Shown in pieces: positions 24,917 to 31,959 of a stretch of DNA of 64,000 nt. The notes beneath the pieces are model-generated. The model saw only the letters and a program-made list of their open reading frames with translations, searched no databases and had not been told where the DNA came from. The number at the start of each line of letters is the position of its first letter. Position 1 is the first letter of the stretch. Made by a program: the position numbers and the translations under genes. This DNA comes from Streptomyces sp. NBC_00239 (GTDB taxonomy: Bacteria; Actinomycetota; Actinomycetes; Streptomycetales; Streptomycetaceae), in the NCBI RefSeq assembly GCF_036194065.1, contig NZ_CP108095.1:7192001-7256000 (forward strand), in the 5' to 3' direction.

Positions 24917-25501
24917 TCAGACACCCCCTAGGTCGGCGAGCAGCGCCCGGGCGAGCTCCAGCTCCGCCAGGTGCTGCCGCTCGCTCCATTTGAGGACCAG
25001 CTCCGGAAACGCCCACTGCGGCACGTCCCGGCTCTGCTCCTGCGCCGCCCGCACCTGCGCCAGTTCGCCGAGGGTGCGCTCCGCGTGCTCCGCGACCAGC
25101 TCCCGCAGCCGGTCCGGGTCGGCGAGGTGGCCCAGCCAGACGCGCAGCAGCAGGCTGTGCTTGAGCACCGGCGGCCCGGACTCGCCGGTGTCGGCGGCCC
25201 AGCGGGCCAGCGCCGCCCTGCCCCGCGGGGTGATGGCGTAGCGCCGTTTCGCGCGCGCCTCCTCGGGGCCCGAGCGCCGCGAGCCGGCGTACCCGAGCTC
25301 CTCGAGGCGGCGCAGCTCGGCGTAGATCTGGCTGATCGCCGGCGACCAGTAGAAGAAGCGGAGTGAGGAGTCGGCCCACTTCTTCAGCTCGTACCCGGTC
25401 CGCTCGCCGGGGAACGAGAGCAGCCCCAGCACCGCCCACGCGGTGGCCGGCAGATCGTCCGGCCGTCGCTCTTGCTTCTTCGAGGTCTGACTATTAGTCA
25501 T
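24917..25501 (-). CDS. PadR-family transcriptional regulator
   Basis: 194-residue repressor. The winged helix (about 18-95) reads LPATAWAVLGLLSFPGERTGYEL, then SPAISQIYAELRRLEELGYAG and RRYAITPRGRAALARW; the C-terminal half is a helical dimerisation domain (PadR C-terminal type). ATG at 25501 lacks a recognisable Shine-Dalgarno sequence, and the start codon overlaps a perfect dyad, so autorepression at its own start is likely. It is divergent from the luciferase-like monooxygenase operon and is its probable regulator, responding perhaps to a phenolic or ketone ligand as in other PadR proteins. Confidence 0.92.
   Translation of the reverse strand: MTNSQTSKKQERRPDDLPATAWAVLGLLSFPGERTGYELKKWADSSLRFFYWSPAISQIYAELRRLEELGYAGSRRSGPEEARAKRRYAITPRGRAALARWAADTGESGPPVLKHSLLLRVWLGHLADPDRLRELVAEHAERTLGELAQVRAAQEQSRDVPQWAFPELVLKWSERQHLAELELARALLADLGGV
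25488..25500. promoter_or_regulatory. PadR operator overlapping the PadR start codon
   Basis: TGACTA-T-TAGTCA is a perfect dyad abutting the regulator's ATG and about 50 bp before the divergent monooxygenase GTG. PadR regulators bind such short AT-containing dyads. Confidence 0.65.
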
Positions 25502-25550
25502 ATTCCGAATTGAAGTAAGGCCCGGCACGGAACGCAACCCTGGAGGCACC

Positions 25551-26672
25551 GTGAAATTCTCCGTGATCTTCGAGGCACAGCTCGCCGACCCCACCGTGGA
25601 ACGCGAGCACCAGGTCATCCGCGACTGCGTCGAACAGGCGGTGTTCGCCGAGGAGATGGGCTTCGACCGGATCTGGGCGGTGGAGCACCACTCCCTGCGC
25701 TGGTACGCGCACATGAGCGCTCCGGAGATCTTCCTGACCTTCGTGGCGGCCCGGACCAAGACCATCCGCATCGGCCACGGCGTGGTGTGCATGCCCTTCA
25801 ACTTCAACCACCCCGTCCGCGTCGCCGAACGCGCCGCCATGCTCGACCTGCTCTCCGGCGGCCGGCTCGACCTCGGCGCCGGCCGCGGCGGCACCCGGCA
25901 GGAGACCTCCCTGTGCGGAGTCGACCCCGACCGCACCACCCAGGAGGTCGAGGAGGCCCTGCGGATCATCGGGAAGGCCTGGCAGGAGGACGAGCTGGAG
26001 TACCACGGCGAGCTGATCGACATCGACCCGCACCCGATCCTGCCGCGCCCCCGCCAGCACCCGCACCCGCCGCTCTTCCTGGCCTGCTCACGCGCCGAGA
26101 CCCTCGTCCAGGCCGCCGAGCTGGGCATCGGCGCCCTGGTGATGGGCTTCGCCGGACCCGGGCCCATCGCCGCGATGCGGGAGGCGTACGACGCGGCGAT
26201 CGCGGCCCGGGACGGCGGCCGGTTCGTGTCGACCGCGGTCAACGACCACTTCTCGGTGCTCTGCCCCACCATCGTCCTCGACGACCGCGCGGAGGCGCAG
26301 CGCATCGGGATCCGCGGCCAGCGCTTCTTCGCGCAGTCCATCGGGCACTGGTACGGCGGCGCCGGCATCCCCGACGAGGCGGTCACCGAGGGCGCCGACG
26401 AGGCGGCCGAGCTGCGCCGCGCCGCCGAGCAGGTGGTGGCCCGGCTGCACGAGCAGGACATCCCGGTCCGCCCCACCTCCACCGCCACCTTCAACGCCGA
26501 CCACGCCTACGGCACGGCCGACGACGCCATCGCGTACGTCGAACGTCTCGGGGCGGCCGGGGCCGACGAGGTCATGTGCCTGATCCAGATGGGCACCGTC
26601 CCGCAGGAGGCCTGCATGGAGACCCTGCGGCAGTGGGGCGAGAAGGTCATCCCGCACTTCCGCGCGGCCTGA
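25551..26672 (+). CDS. LLM-class flavin-dependent monooxygenase
   Basis: 373-residue bacterial luciferase-like TIM-barrel enzyme using reduced FMN and O2. Landmarks: AEEMGFDRIWAVEHHSL near the N-terminus, HPVRVAERAAMLDLLSGGRLDLGAGRG as the flavin-phosphate region, and LFLACSRAETLVQAAELGIGAL in the second half. GTG at 25551 follows GGAGG. It forms an operon with an HSL-type esterase 13 nt downstream. A Baeyer-Villiger or related oxygenation giving an ester that the esterase then cleaves would fit, but the substrate is unknown. Reduced flavin would have to come from elsewhere (for example the flavin reductase at 34.9 kb). Confidence 0.92.
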   Translation: MKFSVIFEAQLADPTVEREHQVIRDCVEQAVFAEEMGFDRIWAVEHHSLRWYAHMSAPEIFLTFVAARTKTIRIGHGVVCMPFNFNHPVRVAERAAMLDLLSGGRLDLGAGRGGTRQETSLCGVDPDRTTQEVEEALRIIGKAWQEDELEYHGELIDIDPHPILPRPRQHPHPPLFLACSRAETLVQAAELGIGALVMGFAGPGPIAAMREAYDAAIAARDGGRFVSTAVNDHFSVLCPTIVLDDRAEAQRIGIRGQRFFAQSIGHWYGGAGIPDEAVTEGADEAAELRRAAEQVVARLHEQDIPVRPTSTATFNADHAYGTADDAIAYVERLGAAGADEVMCLIQMGTVPQEACMETLRQWGEKVIPHFRAA

Positions 26673-26685
26673 GCGGACACCGACC

Positions 26686-27807
26686 ATGACCGGCCGCCCC
26701 GACCCCGAGCGCCCCGACCCCGTGCGCACCTCCGCTCCCTCGGCCCCGCCCGACCCCGTGCCCCCCGCCGACACCCCCGACCGCACCGCCCGCCCGGGCC
26801 GCCCCGGCCCCGCCCGCGGGCTCGACCCCGAGGCGCGCCCGTACGCCGAAGCCCTCGCCGCCGTCTTCCCCGACCTCGGCGGCGCCGTCACCGACGCCGC
26901 CGAGGCCCGCCGGCTGCTGGCCGCCGCGTCCCGCCCGGCCGGCCCGCCCCCGGCGGTCGGCGCCGTGAACGACCGGACCGTCCCCGGCCCGGCCGGGGCG
27001 CCGCCCGTGCCCGTACGGGTCTACCGGCCCGACCCGGCGCGGTGGCCCGGCCCGCGGCCGACCGTGGTCTTCTGCCACGGCGGCGGCTTCGTGCTCTGCG
27101 ACCTCGACACCCACGACCGCACCGTCCGCAACCTGTGCCGGGCGGCGGGCGCCGTCGTCGTGTCCGTCGACTACCGGCGGGCCCCCGAGCACCCGTACCC
27201 GGCCGCGCTGCTCGACGCGTACGCCGCCCTGTGCTGGGCCGGGGAGCGGGTGGCGGAGCTCGGCGGGGACCCCGGCGCCCTCGTCGTGGCCGGCGACAGC
27301 GCCGGCGGCAACCTCGCCACCGCCTCGCTGCTGCTCGCGGCCCGGCGGGGCGGTCCGCCGGTGGCGCTCCAGGTGCTGGCGTACCCCATGCTCTCGGCCG
27401 CCATGGACCTGGACGCGTACCGGCGCCACGCGCACGGGCCCTACCTCACCACCGTGCACCTGCGCTGGTTCTGGGAGCAGTACCTCGGTCCCGGCGGCGA
27501 CCGCCGGGACCCCCTGGCCGCCCCGCTTGAGGCCGGCGCCGAGGCCCTCGCGGCCCTGCCGCCGGCCCATCTGGTGCTCGCGGGTCGCGATCCGCTGTGT
27601 GATGACGGACACGTGTACGCCCGGCTGCGGCGCTCGCGCGGTGCCCCCGTGACGGTGGACCTGTACCCCGGGATGTTCCACGGATTCCTCGCGCTGTCCG
27701 CTCAACTCCCGCAAGCCGGCCGGGCTCTGGCAATTCTGGGCGAAGTCGTCGCCGCCACCCTGGATCGCGGGAAGAATTCCGGTGGATCAGGGGTGGCCGC
27801 AGGATAA
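26686..27807 (+). CDS. Alpha/beta-hydrolase esterase, hormone-sensitive lipase family
   Basis: 373-residue hydrolase. The oxyanion motif HGGGF is at 131-135 and the nucleophile elbow GDSAGG at 203-208 (S205); the acid residue is probably Asp in AGRDPLCDDG near 303, and the His in GMFHGF near 334. The N-terminal 45 residues are Pro/Asp/Arg-rich and disordered. It begins 13 nt after the LLM monooxygenase stop, so the two are cotranscribed and presumably act in sequence on one substrate, under the divergent PadR regulator. Confidence 0.92.
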   Translation: MTGRPDPERPDPVRTSAPSAPPDPVPPADTPDRTARPGRPGPARGLDPEARPYAEALAAVFPDLGGAVTDAAEARRLLAAASRPAGPPPAVGAVNDRTVPGPAGAPPVPVRVYRPDPARWPGPRPTVVFCHGGGFVLCDLDTHDRTVRNLCRAAGAVVVSVDYRRAPEHPYPAALLDAYAALCWAGERVAELGGDPGALVVAGDSAGGNLATASLLLAARRGGPPVALQVLAYPMLSAAMDLDAYRRHAHGPYLTTVHLRWFWEQYLGPGGDRRDPLAAPLEAGAEALAALPPAHLVLAGRDPLCDDGHVYARLRRSRGAPVTVDLYPGMFHGFLALSAQLPQAGRALAILGEVVAATLDRGKNSGGSGVAAG

Positions 27808-27823
27808 TTTCCTGGATCCCCTC

Positions 27824-27872
27824 TTGAGCGGGAGAGCCTCACATGCCTACGCTGTCTTTACGTGAGGTTCTC
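27824..27872 (+). promoter_or_regulatory. Promoter of the DUF6421 operon enclosed by an inverted repeat
   Basis: -35 TTGAGC (27824-27829), 18-nt spacer, -10 TACGCT (27848-27853). GAGAGCCTCAC (27832-27842) and GTGAGGTTCTC (27862-27872) form an 11-bp dyad with one mismatch, placed over the spacer and the start region, as expected for a repressor operator. Confidence 0.6.
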
Positions 27873-27888
27873 CTGTGGAGGAAGTGAC

Positions 27889-29286
27889 ATGACGGAAACT
27901 CTTGTGCAGGGTGCCACCGGTGGCGCCATAACCGCCGGTGCCCGGGTGGTGGACCACCCGGCATGGCCCGTGCTCAAGGCCGCCGTGGAAGAGATCCGCC
28001 CTTGGCAGTCCAAGGACGGTTCGATCGACTTCGAGGCCGAGGGCGCCCCCGCCCCCGCCGCCGTCGAGGCCGCGGTGGAGCGCGTCGTCGCGTCCGTCGA
28101 GGAGCTCTCCCCGCTGCTGCCGCACGCCACCGCCTACCACCGGGCCGTCGTGGCCGACCTGCGCAAGTGGGTCGCGGACGGCTTCAAGGTGCCGGACTTC
28201 CTGGACTCCCTGCTGGCCTTCCACCCGGCCGCCGAGCGCGCCGACGGGCTCCAGCACCTGGTCGTCTTCCCGATGTACACCCAGAACGGCAACCTCGACC
28301 GCAACTTCGAGGCCGTCGTCCTGAAGATGGTGTGGCCCGAGTGGCTCGCCGAGCTCGAGCGCACCCGGTACGACAACCCGCTCTTCCTCGGCATCACCTT
28401 CGAGGACTTCACCCCGGGTTACGACACCCACTCCGCGGTGCTGTTCCCGGAGACCATCGCCGTGCGCGAGGCCCCCGAGCGCTTCACCTGGGGCGGCATC
28501 TTCTGCGACCGCGAGGCCGCCCGCTACCGCAAGGTCACCGCGGCCGCCGTCGACGTCCTGGGCATCGAGCTGCCCGAGGACATCGCCGCGATGGTCCAGG
28601 ACCAGGGCCGCTGCGAGAAGGCGTTCGTCCTGTGGGACATGGTCCACGACCGCACCCACAGCCACGGCGACCTGCCGTTCGACCCCTTCATGATCAAGCA
28701 GCGCCAGCCGTTCTGGATGTACGGCCTGGAGGAGCTGCGCTGCGACCTCACCGCCTTCAAGGAGGCCGTGAAGCTGGAGTCCGAGGGCAACGAGCACGGC
28801 CGTGACGTGCAGTACGCCGTCCTGTTCGACCGGATGTTCCGCTTCCCGGTCTCCGGTGACCGCAACCGCAACTACGACGGTCTCGGCGGCCAGCTGCTCT
28901 TCGCGTACCTGCACAAGCACGACGTGGTGCGCTGGACCGACAACAAGCTGAAGATCGACTGGATGCGCGCCCCGCAGGTCACCAACCAGCTGTGCGCCGA
29001 GATCGAGGACCTGTACCGGGCCGGCATCGACCGCCCCAAGCTCGTCCACTGGTTCAAGGCGTACGAGCTCGTCTCCACCTACCTGGCCCCGCACCCGGGC
29101 TCCAAGTGGGCCAAGGGTCCCGACGCCCTCGACCTGACGCAGCCGCCGCGCAAGCTCGTGGACGACGTGCTCGCGGACGAGTTTCCGCTCAGCATGTTCT
29201 ATGAGGCGCTCGCCAAGAAGCTCAAGTCCGTGATCGCCTCCACCGAGGGCATCACCGCGGCGAACGCCGAGCAGGTCGCCGCGTGA
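27889..29286 (+). CDS. DUF6421 protein, possible metallopeptidase-like fold
   Basis: 465-residue soluble protein of a conserved actinobacterial family without assigned function. No signal peptide or membrane helix. The most striking part is VLWDMVHDRTHSHGDL (HDRTH at 253-257) followed 24 residues later by EELRCD (281-286). This spacing and wording resemble the zinc site of M49-type peptidases (an HExxxH or HExxH motif, then EExxAD/E), with Asp in place of the catalytic Glu. Other dense conserved-looking blocks are GITFEDFTPGYDTHS, GGIFCDREAARYRKV and NKLKIDWMR. ATG at 27889 has GGAGG upstream. It is the first gene of an operon with an SDR and a threonine aldolase. Confidence 0.8.
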   Translation: MTETLVQGATGGAITAGARVVDHPAWPVLKAAVEEIRPWQSKDGSIDFEAEGAPAPAAVEAAVERVVASVEELSPLLPHATAYHRAVVADLRKWVADGFKVPDFLDSLLAFHPAAERADGLQHLVVFPMYTQNGNLDRNFEAVVLKMVWPEWLAELERTRYDNPLFLGITFEDFTPGYDTHSAVLFPETIAVREAPERFTWGGIFCDREAARYRKVTAAAVDVLGIELPEDIAAMVQDQGRCEKAFVLWDMVHDRTHSHGDLPFDPFMIKQRQPFWMYGLEELRCDLTAFKEAVKLESEGNEHGRDVQYAVLFDRMFRFPVSGDRNRNYDGLGGQLLFAYLHKHDVVRWTDNKLKIDWMRAPQVTNQLCAEIEDLYRAGIDRPKLVHWFKAYELVSTYLAPHPGSKWAKGPDALDLTQPPRKLVDDVLADEFPLSMFYEALAKKLKSVIASTEGITAANAEQVAA

Positions 29287-29312
29287 ACGACCGCGCACAG
29301 GAGGCAGCAGTC

Positions 29313-30074
29313 ATGAACGGCTCCGGGAACGGCAACGGCAAGCTGAGCGGCGCGGTCGTCGCGGTGGCCGGGGCCGGCGGCCCCGCCGGCAAGGCGGCCG
29401 TGCTCCGCCTCGCCGAGGCGGGCGCGATCGTGGTGGCGTCCGACGCCGACGCGACACGGCTCGCCGAGTCCGTGGACGCGGCGCGCTACGCGCACGGCGG
29501 CGCCACCGTCATCGGCGACACCGTCGACCTGCTCGACCTCGACGCCACCAAGGAGTGGGCGGCGCGGACCGAGAAGGAATTCGGCCGCGTCGACGGCCTG
29601 GTCCACCTCGTCGGCGGCTGGCGCGGCAGCAAGACCTTCACCGACGTCGACCTCGCGGACTGGGACTTCCTGGAGAAGCTCCTCATCCGCACGGTCCAGC
29701 ACACCTCGCTGGCCTTCCACGACGGCCTGCTGCGCAGCGACCTCGGCCGGTACGTGCTGATCAGCCAGTCCGGCGCGCACAAGCCGGTCGCGAACAACGC
29801 CGCCTACAACGCGGGCAAGGCGGCCGCCGAGGCCTGGACCCTCGCGCTCGCCGACTCCTTCCGCAAGGCCGGGGGCGAGGACGGCCCGCAGGCCGCGGCT
29901 GCGATCCTGGTCATCAAGGCACTGGTGCACGACGCGATGCGCGCCGAGCGCCCCAATGCGAAGTTCGCGGGCTTTACCGACGTCAAGGAGCTGGCCGAGG
30001 CCATCGCCGCCGTCTGGGACCGGCCCGCCTCGGAAGTGAACGGACAGCGTCTGTGGCTCACCCCGCAACCCTGA
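29313..30074 (+). CDS. SDR-family NAD(P)-dependent oxidoreductase
   Basis: 253-residue short-chain dehydrogenase. The cofactor loop reads AVAGAGGPAGKA, a variant of TGxxxGxG; the active site has Ser in LISQSGAHKP and the Tyr-Lys pair in AAYNAGKAAAEAW. An in-frame GTG at 29283 overlaps the previous stop, but AGGAGG just before the ATG at 29313 favours the latter. The gene follows DUF6421 by 26 nt and overlaps the start of the threonine aldolase gene, so all three are coupled. The substrate is unknown; hydroxy-amino-acid-related chemistry would suit the aldolase neighbour. Confidence 0.9.
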   Translation: MNGSGNGNGKLSGAVVAVAGAGGPAGKAAVLRLAEAGAIVVASDADATRLAESVDAARYAHGGATVIGDTVDLLDLDATKEWAARTEKEFGRVDGLVHLVGGWRGSKTFTDVDLADWDFLEKLLIRTVQHTSLAFHDGLLRSDLGRYVLISQSGAHKPVANNAAYNAGKAAAEAWTLALADSFRKAGGEDGPQAAAAILVIKALVHDAMRAERPNAKFAGFTDVKELAEAIAAVWDRPASEVNGQRLWLTPQP

Positions 30075-31132
30075 GGACCGACGCCCGCCGCCACCATGAC
30101 CCGGCGGTGCGCGGGTTCGCCAGCGACAACTACGCCGGCGTCCACCCGGAGATCCTCGAGGCGATAGCCCTCGCCAACGGCGGCCACCAGGTCTCCTACG
30201 GCGAGGACGAGTACACCGAACACCTGCAGAAGATCATCCGCAGCCACTTCGGCCCGTACGCGGAGGCCTTCCCGGTCTTCAACGGCACGGGTGCGAACGT
30301 CACCGCGCTGCAGGCGATGACCGACCGCTGGGGTGCGGTGATCTGCGCCAAGACCGCCCACATCAACGTGGACGAGGGCGGCGCGCCGGAGCGGATGGCG
30401 GGCATCAAGCTGCTCGCCGTCCCCACCCCGGACGGCAAGCTCACCCCCGAGCTGATCGACCAGGAGGCCTGGGGCTTCGAGGACGAGCACCGGGCGATGC
30501 CGCAGGTCGTGTCGATCACCCAGAACACCGAGCTGGGCACGGTCTACACCCCGGACGAGATCCGGGCCATCTGCGAGCACGCGCACGGGCTCGGCATGAA
30601 GGTCCACCTCGACGGGGCGCGGATAGCCAACGCCGCGGCCTCGCTGGACGTCCCGATGCGGGCGTTCACCAACGCCGTGGGCGTCGACGTGCTGTCCTAC
30701 GGCGGCACGAAGAACGGCATGATGTTCGGCGAGGCCATCGTGGTGCTGAACCCCGACGCGGTCCGCCAGATGAAGCACATCCGCAAGATGTCCATGCAGC
30801 TGGCGTCGAAGATGCGTTTCGTCTCGGTGCAGCTGGAGGCCCTGCTGGCCAAGGACCTGTGGCTGCGCAACGCCCGCCAGGGCAACGAGATGGCCCAGCG
30901 GCTCGCCGCCGGCGTCCGCCAGGTCGACGGGGTGGAGATCCTCTACCCGGTGCAGGCCAACGCGGTCTTCGCGCGGCTGCCGCACGAGGTGACCCGTCGC
31001 CTGCAGAAGCGTTTCCGCTTCTACTTCTGGGACGAGGCCGCGGGTGACGTCCGCTGGATGTGCGGATTCGACACGCAGCCGGAGGACGTGGACGCCTTCC
31101 TCCAGGCCCTCAAGGAAGAAATGGCCCGCTGA
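30053..31132 (+). CDS. Low-specificity threonine aldolase (beta-eliminating lyase family)
   Basis: 359-residue PLP enzyme of fold type I that splits L-threonine/allo-threonine or similar beta-hydroxy amino acids to glycine and an aldehyde. The family N-terminus FASDNYAGVHPEILEAI, the PLP-stacking region AKTAHINVDEGG, Asp in VHLDGARI, and the Schiff-base lysine in LSYGGTKNG are all present. The GTG at 30053 lies 22 nt inside the SDR gene; its ribosome binding site is weak, which fits translational coupling. The gene closes the DUF6421 operon; the next gene has its own promoter signals. Confidence 0.92.
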   Translation: MAHPATLRTDARRHHDPAVRGFASDNYAGVHPEILEAIALANGGHQVSYGEDEYTEHLQKIIRSHFGPYAEAFPVFNGTGANVTALQAMTDRWGAVICAKTAHINVDEGGAPERMAGIKLLAVPTPDGKLTPELIDQEAWGFEDEHRAMPQVVSITQNTELGTVYTPDEIRAICEHAHGLGMKVHLDGARIANAAASLDVPMRAFTNAVGVDVLSYGGTKNGMMFGEAIVVLNPDAVRQMKHIRKMSMQLASKMRFVSVQLEALLAKDLWLRNARQGNEMAQRLAAGVRQVDGVEILYPVQANAVFARLPHEVTRRLQKRFRFYFWDEAAGDVRWMCGFDTQPEDVDAFLQALKEEMAR

Positions 31133-31164
31133 TTCGATAGTCATGCGGACTGGCGTATAGGTAT

Positions 31165-31194
31165 GCTCCTGGATCATGGAATTGATCCAGGAGC
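31165..31194. promoter_or_regulatory. Perfect 12-bp inverted repeat across the transglutaminase-like start codon
   Basis: GCTCCTGGATCA (31165-31176) and TGATCCAGGAGC (31183-31194) are exact complements around a 6-nt loop. The A of the ATG is the last base of the left arm. TATGCT at 31163-31168 resembles a -10 box that would start transcription at or just before the ATG. It could be an operator or an RNA hairpin that hides the start. Confidence 0.75.
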
Positions 31195-31817
31195 AGCCTG
31201 ACGTTTCCGCCTATCTGGCGGCTGATGACGCGATCGACCACGGCCATCCGCTGGTCCGCCGGACGGCGGCCGCCCTGCGTGCCGCCGTCACCCCCGATCC
31301 GGCCGGCGGTGCCGACGGCGGCGGGTCCGCGTGCGCCCGCGTCTACGCCGAGGCGGCCTTCGACTTCGTCCGCGACACGATCCCGCACTCGGCCGACGCG
31401 GGGGACCCGCGCGTCACCTGGCGCGCCTCCGACGTGCTCGCCCTGCGGACGGGCATCTGCTACGCCAAGTCCCACGCCCTCGCCGCCCTGTTGCGGGCCG
31501 AGGGCATCCCGACCGCCCTCTGCTACCAGCGCCTGGCGGACGACGACGGGACGAACCCGGTCGTCCACGGCCTGGTCGCTGTCCTGCTGCCCGGCCGGGG
31601 AGCCTGGGCGCGGCAGGACCCGCGCGGCAACAGGCCCGGCGTCGACGCCCGGTTCGCGCTCGACCGGGAGCAACTGGCCTTCCCGGTCCGCCCGGAGCTG
31701 GGGGAGGTCGACTATCCCGTGCTCCATGCCGCCCCGCACCCGGCGCCGCTCGCGGCGCTCCGGCAATCGCCCGACCGCCCCGCCCTCTGGAAAGCCCTTC
31801 CGACCGCGCTCGCGTAG
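31176..31817 (+). CDS. Transglutaminase-like cysteine protease-fold protein
   Basis: 213-residue protein of the transglutaminase-like superfamily. The triad is visible: Cys in GICYAKSHALAALLRAEG (C95), His in NPVVHGLVAVLL (H131), and Asp in WARQDPRGN (D148). Members act as proteases, amidases or transglutaminases; the small size and absence of a signal peptide suggest a cytoplasmic hydrolase. No Shine-Dalgarno sequence lies before the ATG, which sits in a perfect inverted repeat, so the message may be leaderless. It follows the threonine aldolase by 43 nt on the same strand but probably has its own promoter. Confidence 0.88.
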   Translation: MELIQEQPDVSAYLAADDAIDHGHPLVRRTAAALRAAVTPDPAGGADGGGSACARVYAEAAFDFVRDTIPHSADAGDPRVTWRASDVLALRTGICYAKSHALAALLRAEGIPTALCYQRLADDDGTNPVVHGLVAVLLPGRGAWARQDPRGNRPGVDARFALDREQLAFPVRPELGEVDYPVLHAAPHPAPLAALRQSPDRPALWKALPTALA

Positions 31818-31867
31818 GCCCACCGACCGGTCGGCAGGGGACCCCTGCGTGCCGCGGGGCAGGCGAT

Positions 31868-31920
31868 AGGAAAGTTTCCTGTCGATAACGTTGTCACGTT
31901 GACATGGGCATGAGTATGTT
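31868..31920 (+). promoter_or_regulatory. Alginate lyase promoter with two operators
   Basis: Dyad 1: AGGAAA-G-TTTCCT (31868-31880), perfect. Dyad 2: GATAACGTTGTC (31884-31895), a LacI-family-type operator with one mismatch. -35 TTGTCA (31891-31896) overlaps dyad 2; 18 nt on, -10 TATGTT (31915-31920). Dyad 2 differs by one base from the perfect GACAACGTTGTC upstream of the LacI gene at 40 kb. Confidence 0.7.
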
Positions 31921-31959
31921 CGGCCGCAGGAATCCCTCCCTCCGACAGGAAGGCGCTCC

